Source of the DNA: Neocallimastix lanati (nom. inval.)
Taxonomy: Eukaryota > Neocallimastigomycota > Neocallimastigomycetes > Neocallimastigales > Neocallimastigaceae
Assembly (NCBI GenBank): GCA_016946835.1
Contig: JACVTC010000060.1
Span: forward strand, 815,501-879,500
Direction: 5' to 3'
Length of the DNA stretch: 64,000 nt
Position numbers and translations under genes: made by a program. Positions 34,082 to 46,049 of this stretch are shown here, in pieces. The number at the start of each line of letters is the position of its first letter. Position 1 is the first letter of the stretch. The notes below the pieces were generated by a model. It was given only the letters and a program-made list of their open reading frames with translations, did not search any database and was not told the DNA's origin.

Positions 34082-35265
34082 TTTAAGACACTTTCCAGCA
34101 GCACGGATGTGTTTCTAGTAATTCTTCATTGCAAAACAGAGCTTTGTAGAATTCAATCGGAATACCATCGGGGCTGGATGCTTTGTTGTTTTTCATAGAT
34201 GAAATAGTTTTTTTAATATCGTCAATCGTAATAGGATCGTTAATATTCCAAAGTAGAGGATCTAAGACTAATATTCCTTAAAACATGTATCCAGAAGTTA
34301 CGATTAAGGCTGTGATCTGAGGGATCAGAAGCTAGATCTTTATAATATTCAGCCCATCTATCTAATTGTTTAATAGGAGAGATAATATCTTGACCAAATT
34401 TAGATTTTATGCAAGTAGGGGAAGTAGATGAATACGATGGTTTAGCCATTTTTTTTTTTAAACATCTCCATCCATTTTTGAAATCTTTATTCAAAAAATA
34501 ATTACCAATTTTTACTATATTAGCTTTATATCTAGCAGAACGAAATTTGCTCTTTGTTTTCTTGATTAATTTGCAAAGTTTTTCATATTTATTAAATTGT
34601 TCAAGATAATTATCAACATTTTCACAGTTAAAGTAAGGCTTAATATTTCGAAATGCAATATGTTTTTCATGAGACAGTCTTTTAATGTAATAAGGACAAT
34701 GAAAAGCAGAGCCCTTAAAAATTTGTTGGAATGAAAGCCTTAATAACCTTCCCGATATTATTTGCTATATTGATAAATTTTTCTACCATTTCATCAGCGT
34801 GAGCGAATTGTAATGAGAATCGAGGTCATTTGCTAAGATTGAAAAATAATTATGTGATAAAATATCTGAATTTTTTGTTTTACAAATATGTGTAGACCAT
34901 TTAGAAACTTTAGCAGGCCTTATAAAGCCATCGGAGAGAACTTTGTTGCAAGAAAGTATAATAGGTTTATGATCAGAAATACCATAAAATTGAAGTGCAA
35001 ACCGAGATTTTATTAAAATGAGCTGTCAAAGCCTCATTATATATGACATGGTCAATGCAAGATGATCTAGTACCTTTGGCATAAGAAAATTGATTACCAT
35101 ATAAGGGTGCAATATACCAATTAGGAAAATTATTTGAAATGTATGTTTTGATCTTTCTTTAATGACATGTTAAAATCACCAACTAGGACAGCAGGAACGT
35201 TTTTTCTTTTGTGAAAACGTAAACCATTGAGAAAGTTCATCAAAAGCAGCTAGTCTTTCTTCCTT

Positions 35266-35690
35266 CTATTTGCTTTGAGGGAAGTAGATATTACCAATAG
35301 TACATTTTTGATTCCAGAAAGAAGTAATATTTACTGAAATGATATACTTGTATAAAAACGATTCTTGGAAGAAAGAGCACGAAGAATGAACACCAATAAA
35401 GAGTCCTCTCATACCAAGGATTTTAGGATTAGCTCTAAGGAAAATTGAGTTGTAATATGGGATTAATGGTGATGAAACATCTTTTGGAAGATATTTACTT
35501 TTTCCAGTTTCTTGTAAACAAGATGCATATAGGTTTGAAAATAGAGTTGAGATATAAAATACTATCACGTTTTTCAGTATTCCAACCGTTAATATTCCAA
35601 CTAACACAGAGATTAAAGAAAGAAGAATTTGAATTTAGATGGCTAGAGAAAAAAATCTTTCGCCATAGGATTAAGTTCAACATCAATGTT
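35266..35690 (-). pseudogene. APE-type endonuclease domain of LINE family 1, frameshifted
   Basis: SWNINGWNTEKRDSILYLNS opens the domain, like the N-terminal Asn motif of APE endonucleases. After one frame change come LQETGKSKYLP (the catalytic Glu region), GMRGLFIGVHSSCSFF and IGNIYFPQSK. In a live element it nicks target DNA to prime reverse transcription. The break near 35530 inactivates it. Confidence 0.8.
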
Positions 35691-35827
35691 ATTAGATTTT
35701 CTTGACTTGTTCATTTGTTTAAGTTTATTACAGAAGGTCCAGGTAATTTTAGCTGTTTCAGGAATTTTATCTCTTAAGAAATCTAAAACATCGAAAAAAT
35801 TTGAGATCATTTTTGTGTTTATTAACT

Positions 35828-36052
35828 CTAATAATGAAGTATGAGCCGTACCTTGGAGAAAAAAGTTTTTTTAGCATATGGAATAATTTCATTGTAGTTA
35901 GGGATCTTACCAATAACTTGAGCCATTAGATTACTAGGGGACCAAGAATTAAGGTTATGGATAAAGATAAGGCTATAATTGTTCATATGATTACCGAAGC
36001 AGTAGAAACCATGATGGAAGGGAGTATTATTAACTGAGCTAGAAGCATCCAT
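35828..36052 (-). pseudogene. N-terminal ORF piece of LINE family 1
   Basis: A 74-aa frame from an ATG at 36052, ending before the next frame continues (ELINTKMISNFFDVLDFLRD...), then reaching the endonuclease. No known domain is recognised. It could be an ORF1 remnant or the start of a single fused ORF. Confidence 0.45.
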
Positions 36053-36060
36053 GTTTAGAG

Positions 36061-36600
36061 TTTGATGATAACAGAACTGACTTAATTTCTATTTATTGTG
36101 AATTGATTATAAGGATTGAATACCAAAGAATTATATATAAAATATTAACATTTAAGTTTACTGAATATAAAAGTTAATTGTTTCACATGAATTGAATTTC
36201 CTAAGATATGTTAAAAAAAACAATATTAGTGGAAAAATTATTTATTCAATAAAATATAATGTAAAATAATATATTTATTTAAAGTAAAAAATAAAAAATA
36301 TTTTAAAAGGATATGAAAATTAAAAACCTAAAGTAAAAAATTATATCAAAATATAAAGTAAAATATATAAAGATAGAAAAAGAAATATATATATATAATA
36401 TATATAAATATATAGAATAGAAAAACTTTAGAAATATAGGAGAAAAAAAATAAAAACAATATTGTTAGTAGTATAGTGTAAAAAATTCTTTTGATTGAAA
36501 AATTGATTTAAAAAACTACAGTTATGATTTATATAAAAAATAGAGATTGCATTAAAAATTGAAAAGTAATTTAGATTTTATTATTATACTAATTGCTGAA
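36061..36600. other. Gene-free AT-rich region 5' of the LINE
   Basis: About 540 bp of AT-rich DNA with AT dinucleotide runs. No ORF or element end is visible; it may include the LINE family 1 5' UTR. Confidence 0.4.
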
Positions 36601-36639
36601 CCCCCTCAGAAACCATACAGCTTAGGCTCCATCATTGGG

Positions 36640-37985
36640 ACAAGTAAAGGTGTAAAGTAAGAGACTTTACTAAGTACATAAGAGTTAATTATAATTTTCT
36701 TAAAATGGAATAAAGAGATCATCTAGATTAGGTAAAGATTTTTTTTTTTTTTTTTTTAACGGCAGCAAACTTGTTTCATCTTTATTAATTAAATATTTGA
36801 TAAAATACATGTAATAAAATAATAAAAAAAAAAAAAAAGATAAAAAAATAAACAAAAAATAAAACACAAAATAAAAATAAAATAATGGTATAATATATTC
36901 TAGTTTCATTTAATTAATATTTGTAAGACTTCACAAGGGCATTATTATACTGAAGTATAATAATTAACTTTGACTTCGCAATGTTAATCATAATTTTAAG
37001 ATACAAAATTATGATCTTCATTGGTTGCGCTAGCCCTGCTGGCCTGTCTTACTGTTTCTTCAGCATTGACGCTCTTGGTAGTAGTAGTACGATTCGATTT
37101 GAACCTATTGAACAAAGACCATTGCTGGCCAATAGCAATAGGTATAATCGATTGGAGAAGTGCCGCAGTAACCACTAAGAACGGAGTATCAGAATAAGCA
37201 CCTGATTTCATCTGGCACTTAAATAGATCCTTCCATTCCCTTGTACTGTTATTAATACTTCGACCTCCAAGAAGGAAATTAAACACTTTTTCACACACAC
37301 TAGAATCAATATACACATTATTTTCAATACTATTACTAACATTACTAATAATACTATTACTAATATTATTATTACTATTATAACTATTACTATTATTACT
37401 ATTACTATTATCATTATTACTATTAACAATATCATTTGTTAGGTTGCCACGGTAAAAAGCATTATATAAAAATAAAATTTTATCATTAACTTTACTACGA
37501 GTATGATTGAAAAAGGGACAATCAATTAACCAATGACTTATCCATTGTTTATTACTTTTACAACAGGGACAAAAATTAGGACACATTTGGTCCACTATTT
37601 TTGCAGCTTTAGCAATTCTAGCATCTAATCCATATCCGCTTCGTGCTCTCAATAGCCAATAGAAACCATATGAAAGATCAGGATATTCATAACAAAGTTT
37701 TATAAATTTTGATGTTTCTTCGAATTTGTTTTTGTCATAAAACTCAGCTTTAATAGAATTGATTTTCATATCTCTTTTCCAATAAAAATCCTTGATTTTA
37801 TTATCGTTATTACCTCTTTTCTCTAGTTTACGTTTAAGAGTTCTACTTTCTTTTGTCCATGTATATTTTCTAGATTTTGGAATATTATTAACTAAATAGG
37901 AAATAATACAATTTGAATTTTTCCATTTATCAAAACATTTAGGTAAAGATTTATTTCTATAAATTTTCCAATTTTTTTTTTTACA
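36640..37985 (-). pseudogene. Older LINE ORF2 fragment interrupted by a younger LINE
   Basis: The two flanks of the inserted copy (36640-36741 and 37939-37985) join on the minus strand as NWKIYRNKSLPNLDDLFIPF followed, after a frame change, by KKIIINSYVLSKVSYFTPLL. This is equivalent to the post-RT region of the family 1 LINE. The host copy was already broken. Confidence 0.65.
36742..37938 (-). mobile_element. LINE family 2, 5'-truncated insertion with a 14-bp target duplication
   Basis: Bounded by TTAGGTAAAGATTT on both sides (36728-36741 and 37939-37952). The A-tail is seen as a T-run to 36757 and the 3' UTR begins AACGGCAGCAAACTTG. It carries an open ORF2 C-terminus from the 5' junction to 36996: LRARSGYGLDARIAKAAK, then the zinc finger CPCCKSNKQWISHWLIDC, an Asn/Ser-rich tract, and FLLGGRSINNSTREWKDLF. 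No stop interrupts this part, so it is a fairly young insertion. The first ~18 residues of the 333-aa ORF (37997-36996) come from the target LINE, so that ORF is an accidental chimera. Confidence 0.85.
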
Positions 37986-38000
37986 GGCAAAGAACAAGTG

Positions 38001-38674
38001 AGATTAAAAATTAAATGAGTGGTCAAACCTACCATTTCTTTATATTCTAAAACTAATCCTTATTAATTAATAAAAAAAAAATTTTTTTTTTTTTTTTTTT
38101 TACTCTCTAAATTTACATTTTCATATAATATATATATATATATATATATAAATATTAATATATAATTAAAAATAAATATATTAAATTCGCATAATAGTTC
38201 ATCCAATATTGCACGCACCACAAAAACACGAATTTTATAATAAAATTATAATAAAATAACACAATTTTTATAATAAAATTAAAATAAAATAATTTTAAAT
38301 TTTATGGTTAATTTTAAATTTATTTTTTTTTTTTACAATTTTATTTTCTTTATTTAATTTTAATTTTTCTCTCTTTTTTTTTTTTTTTTTTACATTTTAT
38401 TTTTATTTAATTTCTTTTTATTTTTTTTTTTAATATTTTTATTATAAAACTACTTTTTACTTTATATTTAATATTAAAATTATTTAAATTTTTAATACTA
38501 ATTATATTTTTATTTAATTATTATTTTACAATAGTAAAAAAAGAAAAAAAATAAAATTTCTTTCTTTCAAATATTTCTATATTATTAAATACTTCATAGC
38601 ATTTAACTAACTAGAAAGAAATTTGTTTTATCCTTATTTTTATTTTATTTTTTATTTTATTATAGTTAAATCAT
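38001..38674. other. AT-rich intergenic region downstream of the transporter gene
   Basis: T-runs of up to about 20 nt and AT repeats. It should contain the transporter's 3' UTR and poly(A) site near 38500-38670, where AATAAA-like A/T motifs are too many to pick one. No gene seen. Confidence 0.5.
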
Positions 38675-40105
38675 TTAAGCACTGTCCTTAGCAGCATTTC
38701 TTTCTTCAATTTCCTTGTTGATCTTTTCAATCTTTTCATCAGTTAAACTGTATCTGGAAATGATAATCATACAGACGATAGCAAGAATACCTGGAATAAC
38801 ACAGACAGTCCAACGGATAGCTTCTTGAGCAGATGGCTTTTGCTTGTAAAGATCGTTCATTAAGTAGTTGTTAGAGGTGTTACTAATGTTTTGCATAACG
38901 AAGGAAACAATGAAGAAGAGAGAAACGACAACAAGTGGTGGGTTACGAGCGAATTCAGTCCAGAAGTCACTAACCTTGACGGAGTCAACTTGACCTTCTT
39001 CCATAACAACACGTTCCTTAGTTTGAGTGAAACAGAAGATAAGGATGATGAAACCGATAACGAAGTAAATAGATAAAGTAGTGAACCAAGCCATTGGGTC
39101 CTTTGGTAAAGTACTTTCACCAGCTGGTGGGGAAACGTAACCAGAAGCTTGAATAATCCAACCTGGAATAGCACCACCTAAAGCGAAACCGGCCTTGAAG
39201 AATAAACCAGTAATAGCGTTAACAATAGCGGAAATTCTACGACCAGTCTTCCATTCACCGTAGGAAATAACTTCTGGAACAAGAGCCCATTGGTAACCAG
39301 TAGCGACACAAACACCAGTAGACTTGATTAAGTTACCAATACGGTACCACCAGTCATTAGCGTTCATTCTACTAGCAATGTATAAGATAGCATTACCAGC
39401 AACAGCAACAGTTAAGAAGACGTAGAACATGTTCTTCTTACCAATTAAGTTCTTAATAGCTGGCATGAATGGAACAATGCAAAGGTTTGGAATGTTACCG
39501 AATAAGTTGAAAAGAATCATGTCCCATGGAATTGGAGTACCACCAACGATAGCGATGAAAAGGAAAAGTAAGGTGTAGACGAAGAAACAACCAATGTTAG
39601 CACACCACATACGAAGAGAAGTAAGCATGGTAATTTCATCATTATCTCTAGTTAAAGAAGAGTTAATAGCACCGTATGGAACATTAACTAAAGTGTAAGA
39701 TAAAGATAATAAGATGTAGGTAATGTAGATGTATGGTACAGATGGAGCAAATTTGTTCCAGAAAGTAAGGGCGGAGAAAACGGTTAATGGAATACCACCA
39801 ATAATTAAGTAGGAACGGTATTTACCCCAACGTGGGTGATGCTTATCAATGAAGGCACCAACAATTGGATCCCAAACCATATCAACGAAACGAACGATTA
39901 ACATCAAAGTAGATGCAATACCAGCAGCTTGACTTCTATCACCACCTAAAATGTAAACATCGGTACAGAAGAACATAAGTTGAGAAGCAACAGTTTGGTA
40001 AATTAAGTTTTGGGCTAAATCACCAGATGCGAAACCGAATCTTTGAACCCAAGAAAGTTTGTAGAAACCTTTGGCTTCTAAATCTCTCTTATCAACTTCA
40101 GACAT
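38675..40105 (-). CDS. GPH-family (MelB/XylP-like) sugar:cation symporter with rearranged helix order
   Basis: 476 aa, intronless, 12 predicted membrane segments, cytoplasmic ends. Family marks: VRFVDMVWDP (72-80, with Asp75 and Asp79 at the cation-site positions of MelB), PRWGKYRSY (91-99), NVPYGAINSSLT (141-152), YGEWKTGRR (282-290), TQTKERV (360-366). MelB's TM4 Asp is Asn141 here. Likely imports a glycoside, pentoside or hexuronide with H+ or Na+. Counted by motif, the order is TM1-5, TM8-11, then the TM6 (about 339-361)/TM7 (about 390-416) hairpin, then TM12 (about 431-451). The ATG at 40103-40105 is followed by SEVDK and preceded by ATAGCA. Codon use is much GC-richer than the surroundings, suggesting strong expression. 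The family is mainly bacterial, so lateral transfer is likely. Confidence 0.92.
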   Translation of the reverse strand: MSEVDKRDLEAKGFYKLSWVQRFGFASGDLAQNLIYQTVASQLMFFCTDVYILGGDRSQAAGIASTLMLIVRFVDMVWDPIVGAFIDKHHPRWGKYRSYLIIGGIPLTVFSALTFWNKFAPSVPYIYITYILLSLSYTLVNVPYGAINSSLTRDNDEITMLTSLRMWCANIGCFFVYTLLFLFIAIVGGTPIPWDMILFNLFGNIPNLCIVPFMPAIKNLIGKKNMFYVFLTVAVAGNAILYIASRMNANDWWYRIGNLIKSTGVCVATGYQWALVPEVISYGEWKTGRRISAIVNAITGLFFKAGFALGGAIPGWIIQASGYVSPPAGESTLPKDPMAWFTTLSIYFVIGFIILIFCFTQTKERVVMEEGQVDSVKVSDFWTEFARNPPLVVVSLFFIVSFVMQNISNTSNNYLMNDLYKQKPSAQEAIRWTVCVIPGILAIVCMIIISRYSLTDEKIEKINKEIEERNAAKDSA

Positions 40106-40260
40106 TGCTATTTATTTAACTGCTTTTTTTTTTTTTATTAACTTAAATTAAAATTATATATATATATATTCTTTTTTTTTTTTCTTAATTTATACAATAA
40201 TAAGTAATAATTATACTTATTCTCGTTTGATATATAAAAAATAAAAAAAATAAAAAAAAT
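40106..40260 (-). promoter_or_regulatory. Probable promoter and 5' UTR of the transporter gene
   Basis: Upstream of the ATG are a poly-A run (minus strand), a TATATATATA stretch (about 40157-40169) and a second A-run. The initiation context is AAATAGCAATG. No transcription start can be fixed from sequence alone. Confidence 0.35.
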
Positions 40261-41942
40261 AAATAATTTTTCTTGTTTTTATACTCTTTAGGCTTAACTA
40301 TAAAACTAATATAAATTTTAAAGTTTAAATACAATATTATTATAATATTATTATAATTAGTATTAATTAGTTAATATTAACATTTTAGTAAACTTTTAAT
40401 TAAATTTAAATAAAATAAATAAATAAATAAAAAAAAGTTACACAAATAATATATAATTAAAATACAATATTAATTATCTTTTTATTATTTTTTTAATAAA
40501 CTCTTACATATAAAATATCTAACTATTAAATATAATATAATATAATATAATATAATATAATATAATGTTAATAAAATATAAAAGTTAAAATATACCAATA
40601 AAAAAATGTTTTTCTTTTTTTGTTTTCTTTTATTTTTTTTTTTTGTTACACATTTTTATATAAAATAAAAATACAAATCAAAAATGGAAGAATAAAGTTT
40701 AATTTTTTTCTTTTTTTTTTTTTATTTTGTGTTTTATTATATCATTTAATTATATATACATTTGATATAAAAGGACATATTTGAACCTTAAATATTAATA
40801 AATTATTTTGTTCATCATTACATAAAAATAATTTGATAAGTCATTACTTCATCATTTGATTTATCCTATGATTTGATATAACGTGATATAAATAGATTTA
40901 TGTGATATCATAAATTCTATACAAACACATAAAATTAATGTCAAAATAAATTTTATAACATAAATTAGATAATATAAATTAGATAATATAAATTTTATGT
41001 TACATAAATATGTAAATAACTTATTAATTTATGAAAGTTTTATTTTATTTTATTTTATTTTATTTTATCATTAATTATTATATTATATGTTACATTTTAT
41101 TTATATATATTTTTTTATTTTATTTTATTTTATTTTATCATTAATTATTATATTATTATATTTTATTTTAATTTTTAATTTTATTATTATTTATTTTATT
41201 ATATGTTAACATTTTATTTTAATTATTTTAATTTTATTATATATATATATATTTTTTTTTTTTAATTTTGTATTTTTATAAATTATTAATAAAATCTTAG
41301 ATTAGTTGTATTATACACTTTATAATATTCAACACTCAATAATTGAAATTCTTTAAGAATTATTTAATCGACCATTATATATATAAAGTAAAATATTTAT
41401 AATAAAAGATTTACATATAATTAAAAGGCGTCTCCTATAAAAAATACATTTTTTTTTTCTTTACTTTATAACTTTGGGTATTTCATTTTCATTTTCATTT
41501 TCATACGCTAGTCTAACTAACTTTTTTTTTTTTTTTTTTTTGAATAATTGACTTCATAGGCTAATCTAACTGTTTTTTTTATTTTTATTTTTTTTTTTTT
41601 TTTTGGATATTTGGTCAATATAATATCCCAATTTTAATAATAAAAGATAATATAATAAATAAAATATAAGATATAAATATAAATATAAAAAAAAAAATTC
41701 TTTTAATAAATAAAAAAAATATATTATCTATGAATATTAAAATGAAATATAAAAAATTATTTATATAATAAAAATGAAATATAAAAAATTATATATATAA
41801 TAAAAATGAAATATAAATAATTATATATATATAATAAAAAAGAAAAAAGATTAATATTTAAGTTAATCGACAAAATCATATACAATAAATTTATAATAAT
41901 TGCCTTCTGATATTTAATTAAACATTAAACGACAAAAAAAAA

Positions 41943-42021
<79 letters not shown>

Positions 42022-42286
42022 GTTAATACTTTATTTTAATAATTTATACTATATTTTCTTATATTTATATAATTATAATTAGATTGAAATAATTCTGTAT
42101 AAAAAAAGAAAAAATTAATATTTGCTAGCTATCCAAATTTTAAAAAAATAACAAATAGTAATTAAAGTTATGGCACTGTAATAAACAATTAATATTTATT
42201 ATTTTTAAAATTTAGATAACTTTATAACCAGTAATTATGGACAAAGAAATAAGCATGTAGTTCTAGAAATTAAAAAGTTTTATAAG

Positions 42287-42317
<31 letters not shown>

Positions 42318-42338
42318 GTATTTGTTAGGATAGCTAAT
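40261..42338. other. Gene-free AT-rich region upstream of the transporter
   Basis: About 2 kb with TATAA and TTTTA pentanucleotide runs (40520-40566, 41038-41070, 41110-41140), T-runs of up to about 20 nt and an ATTT microsatellite (41978-42020). A ~30-bp imperfect inverted repeat flanks 42160-42190. No gene seen. Confidence 0.5.
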
Positions 42339-42449
42339 GGGAATAAGTAAGCAACATAACATAAGCATCTGTTATGGGAATAAGTAAGCAACATAACATA
42401 AGCATCTGTTATGGGAATAAGTTACTAAGCAACCTAACATAAGCATTTG
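42339..42449 (+). repeat. 37-bp tandem repeat, 3 units
   Basis: GGGAATAAGTAAGCAACATA begins at 42339, 42376 and 42413 (the third unit is diverged). Noncoding. Confidence 0.85.
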
Positions 42450-42682
42450 TTAAAAGTAACTAATTCTCATTACTTTATTCTTAATATCACCAAAATAAAA
42501 AAAAAAAAAAATTTCACCCAAATACAAATTTTGTTTTATATTAAACCAAATTTTGTTTTTCTTTTTTTTTAATATTAAAATAAAGAATACAATTTTAAAA
42601 TTTAACATTCATTAACCTCTAAATTAATTTTTATTTATTTATTTATTATTTATTTATTTATTTATTTATTATTTATTTATTT

Positions 42683-42716
<34 letters not shown>

Positions 42717-43010
42717 ACTTTCATAACATATAAATTAAAAAATGATATAAAATAAAAATGAATAAAATTTTATATAATGTTTCCCATTTTCATCTTTCAT
42801 CTCCACTCTCACTTAAATTAAAATTAAATTAAATTTTAAATTAAAATTAAAATATAATAAAATATAATAAAATATTAAATATAATAAAATATAATGAAAT
42901 ATAATGAAATATAATTAAAATTAAATATTAAACAAATTAATTTAAATTTGGATGTTTTTTATTCTGTCTATTTATTTTTTTTATTTTATAATCAAAGACT
43001 TTATTATTAT
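42450..43010. other. Gene-free AT-rich region
   Basis: Contains TTTA and AATATAAT/AAATATAATA microsatellites (42620-42710, 42850-42910). No ORF or RNA gene seen. Confidence 0.5.
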
Positions 43011-43710
43011 TATTTATTATATATAATTCAATTATTTATTAATAAATACTCTTTTTATTATTTATTATTTATTATTTATTAATAAATACTCTTTTTATTA
43101 TTTATTAATAAATACTCTTTTTATTATTTATTATTTATTATTTATTATTTATTATTTATTATTCAATTATTTATTTATTTATTATTTATTATTTATTATT
43201 TATTATTTATTATTTATTATTTATTATTTATTATTATTTATTATTATTATTTATTATTTATTATTTATTATTTATTATTTATTATTTATTATTTATTATT
43301 TATTATTTATTATTTATTATTTATTATTTATTATTTATTATTTATTTAATTATTTAATTATTATTTATTATTTATTTATTATTTATTATTTATTATTTAT
43401 TATTTATTATTTATTATTTATTACTTATTTATTATTTATTATTTATTATTTATTTAATTATTATTTATTATTTATTATTTATTATTTATTTATTATTTAT
43501 TATTCAATTATTTATTTATTTATTATTTATTATTTATTATTTATTATTTATTATTTATTATTTATTATTTATTATTTATTATTTATTATTTATTATTTAT
43601 TATTTATTATTTATTATTTATTTATTATTTATTATTTATTATTTATTATTTATTATTTATTATTTATTATTTATTATTTATTATTTATTATTTATTATTT
43701 ATTATATATT
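43011..43710 (+). repeat. (TTATTTA)n satellite-like array, about 700 bp
   Basis: Almost uninterrupted TTATTATTTATTA-type repeat with occasional AATAAATACTCTTTTTATTA interspersions. Similar tracts recur at 46060-46400 (complement), 46730-47100 and 56020-56330, and AATAAATACTCTTTTT is shared between them. Confidence 0.9.
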
Positions 43711-44798
43711 AATATATTTTTTATTATTGATTATTCAATTATTAATTATTCAATTATTGATTATTATTTTGGCAATTAATATTTCTTAATTATACTAATG
43801 GCCTTAAAGGTCATTAAGTCAACCAATTCAAAACAAAATAAACCGAAATAAAGACATCATATAAAAAAAAAACAAATTTTTTTTTTAACTCTATTTAACT
43901 CTATTTAGTTCCTATATTTAACTCTATTTAGTTCCTATATTTAACTCTATTTAATAATATAATTTTTAGTCCATTTTTTTATTGATATAAAAATGAAAAT
44001 AAAAACTTTAATTATTAATAAATCATTTTATTAATCATTACATAAAAATAAATTAATAAATCATTAAATTATCACTTGATCACTTGATTAATTATCATAT
44101 GATTTATAAGTTGATATAAAATAACGTGATGTACAATAGATTTATGTAGTATCATATATTCTGTAAAAACATAAAATTACATAAAATTAATGTAAACATT
44201 ACATTTATAACTTAAATTTTATGTATTGTAAATATTTTATAATTAGATTAAATATTATATTAAGAATACTTTTTCTTTATATTTATTATTTGCAATTGCA
44301 ACAGCAACAACGTTATTGTCATAATCAATATATATTTATTTTTATAAATTTAGTTTAATAATATTAATAATATATACAATTTAATAAATATTTAAATTAT
44401 ATATAAATGAATAAATTAATAATTAAATAAATAAAAAAATAAAATTATAAAATTTATTATATAATTAAATAAATGAATATACTATAAATTAAATAAATTT
44501 TATATTAATAAATTACATAAATAAATTATATAACTTCTCCCTATAAGAGATAAAGAGTTTATCATTATTTTAGTTTATTATTATATAAAATTTCATTCTA
44601 TATCAACCAATTAAAATTAATAAAAATAATAATACACTTTGTAAAGATAATATATTATATTATATAATATTATATATACATTATATATAATGAAATAGAA
44701 TAGAAACAATAATTATATTTATTTATTTTATATGTATTTATTTATTTTATATTTATTTTATTTATTTGTTTATATTTGTTTATTTATTTATTTTATAT

Positions 44799-44837
<39 letters not shown>

Positions 44838-45560
44838 TTCAACCATTTTTCAAAATGTTTTTTTTTTATTTAAACACTTTTCAATAATATAAAGTATTTT
44901 ATTATCTTTTCAAATTATAACTTTCTATTAATTAAATATTAATAATTTCATAGAATAGATTCATATAATAATATATTGATATAATATATTATAATAATAT
45001 ATTCATTGAATAGATTAATTTCTTTTTAATTATATCTTTTTTAGAATTTGTGTAATTTTTGGTGTAAAAGTTAAAAACTTTAAAATTTATAAATTTAAAC
45101 TTCCATCATTGATTATAATCATTTTATATCCCCCAATAAATTGATTAGTCATAATTACTCAACTATTTTTTATTAGTAACAAATCAAATTGGGTCATTTT
45201 GATAATTATTATATTTTAAAGTTTTTCATCACTTTATTTATTCACTATTGAAATTATTAATTTTTTTTTTAACACATATATATGGATATATTTAATATTT
45301 ATATATGGTTATATATGGACTTATTCAAATATTTATATATAGATACATTTAATATTTAATATTTTGGATATATTCAAATATTTTTATATGGATAGATTTA
45401 ATATTTATATATGGATGTATTTCTATATTTATATATTTAATGCTTTGGCTTATATTTTCAATAAATATGAAATAATCGATATAATCATGTGATTATAATT
45501 ACTAATAAATGGTTATGATCATGTGATTAAATGTAATATATATCTCGATGACTAAGAATG
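43711..45560. other. Gene-free AT-rich region
   Basis: About 1.85 kb. It contains a short GTTCCTATATTTAACTCTATTTA tandem (about 43890-43950), TTTA runs (44715-44845) and repeated TATATATGGATATATTTAATA motifs (45280-45430). No coding signal. Confidence 0.5.
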
Positions 45561-45835
45561 AACATTGAACCAACTGACTACAACTACTAAATAGCTATCA
45601 TATTTATTTAAATTGAACATTGAACCAACTGACTACAACTACTAAATAGCTATCATATTTATTTAAATTGAACATTGAACCAACTGACTACAACTACTAA
45701 ATAGCTATCATATTTATTTAAATTGAACATTGAACCAACTGACTATAACTACTAAATAGCTATCATATTTATTTAAATTGAACATTGAACCAACTGACTA
45801 CAACTACTAAATAGCTATCTGTATGACTGCATCAA
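45561..45835 (+). repeat. 55-bp minisatellite, 5 units
   Basis: AACATTGAACCAACTGACTA starts at 45561, 45616, 45671, 45726 and 45781, exactly 55 bp apart and nearly identical (one C/T change in unit 4). Noncoding in all frames. Confidence 0.95.
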
Positions 45836-46049
45836 TAGTAACTATTATCGATATGACTAAAAAAAGCTGAACATTCAATCAACTGACCACAGCCTAATAA
45901 ATGAAATATATTAGTTTACAATGAATAAATGAAATCTCTATAGATATATACAATATATACAATTGTATCTTGATGATAATTTTTATTCTGTATTAACGTT
46001 ACTATTAAATAGTTAAGTAGTATTTAAAGTTAAAATAACATACAAAATA

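Larger units (their letters stand above)
31668..36060 (-). mobile_element. LINE (non-LTR retrotransposon) family 1, nearly full length, degenerate
   Basis: Minus-strand element of about 4.4 kb: a start near 36052, APE-type endonuclease (35690-35266), reverse transcriptase (34081-33085), C-terminal zinc finger (about 32480), 3' UTR, and a 34-nt A-tail seen as a T-run at 31668-31701. Coding is split over all three frames by many indels. It is the longest member of the family whose 3' ends are scattered at 18.9, 26.1, 26.9, 28.8 and 30.2 kb. Confidence 0.85.

Noticed and set aside
45561-45835. Regular spacing reminiscent of CRISPR
   Set aside because: Contiguous tandem units with no unique spacers, eukaryotic context, no cas genes. 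The same holds for 48511-48655 and 42339-42449.
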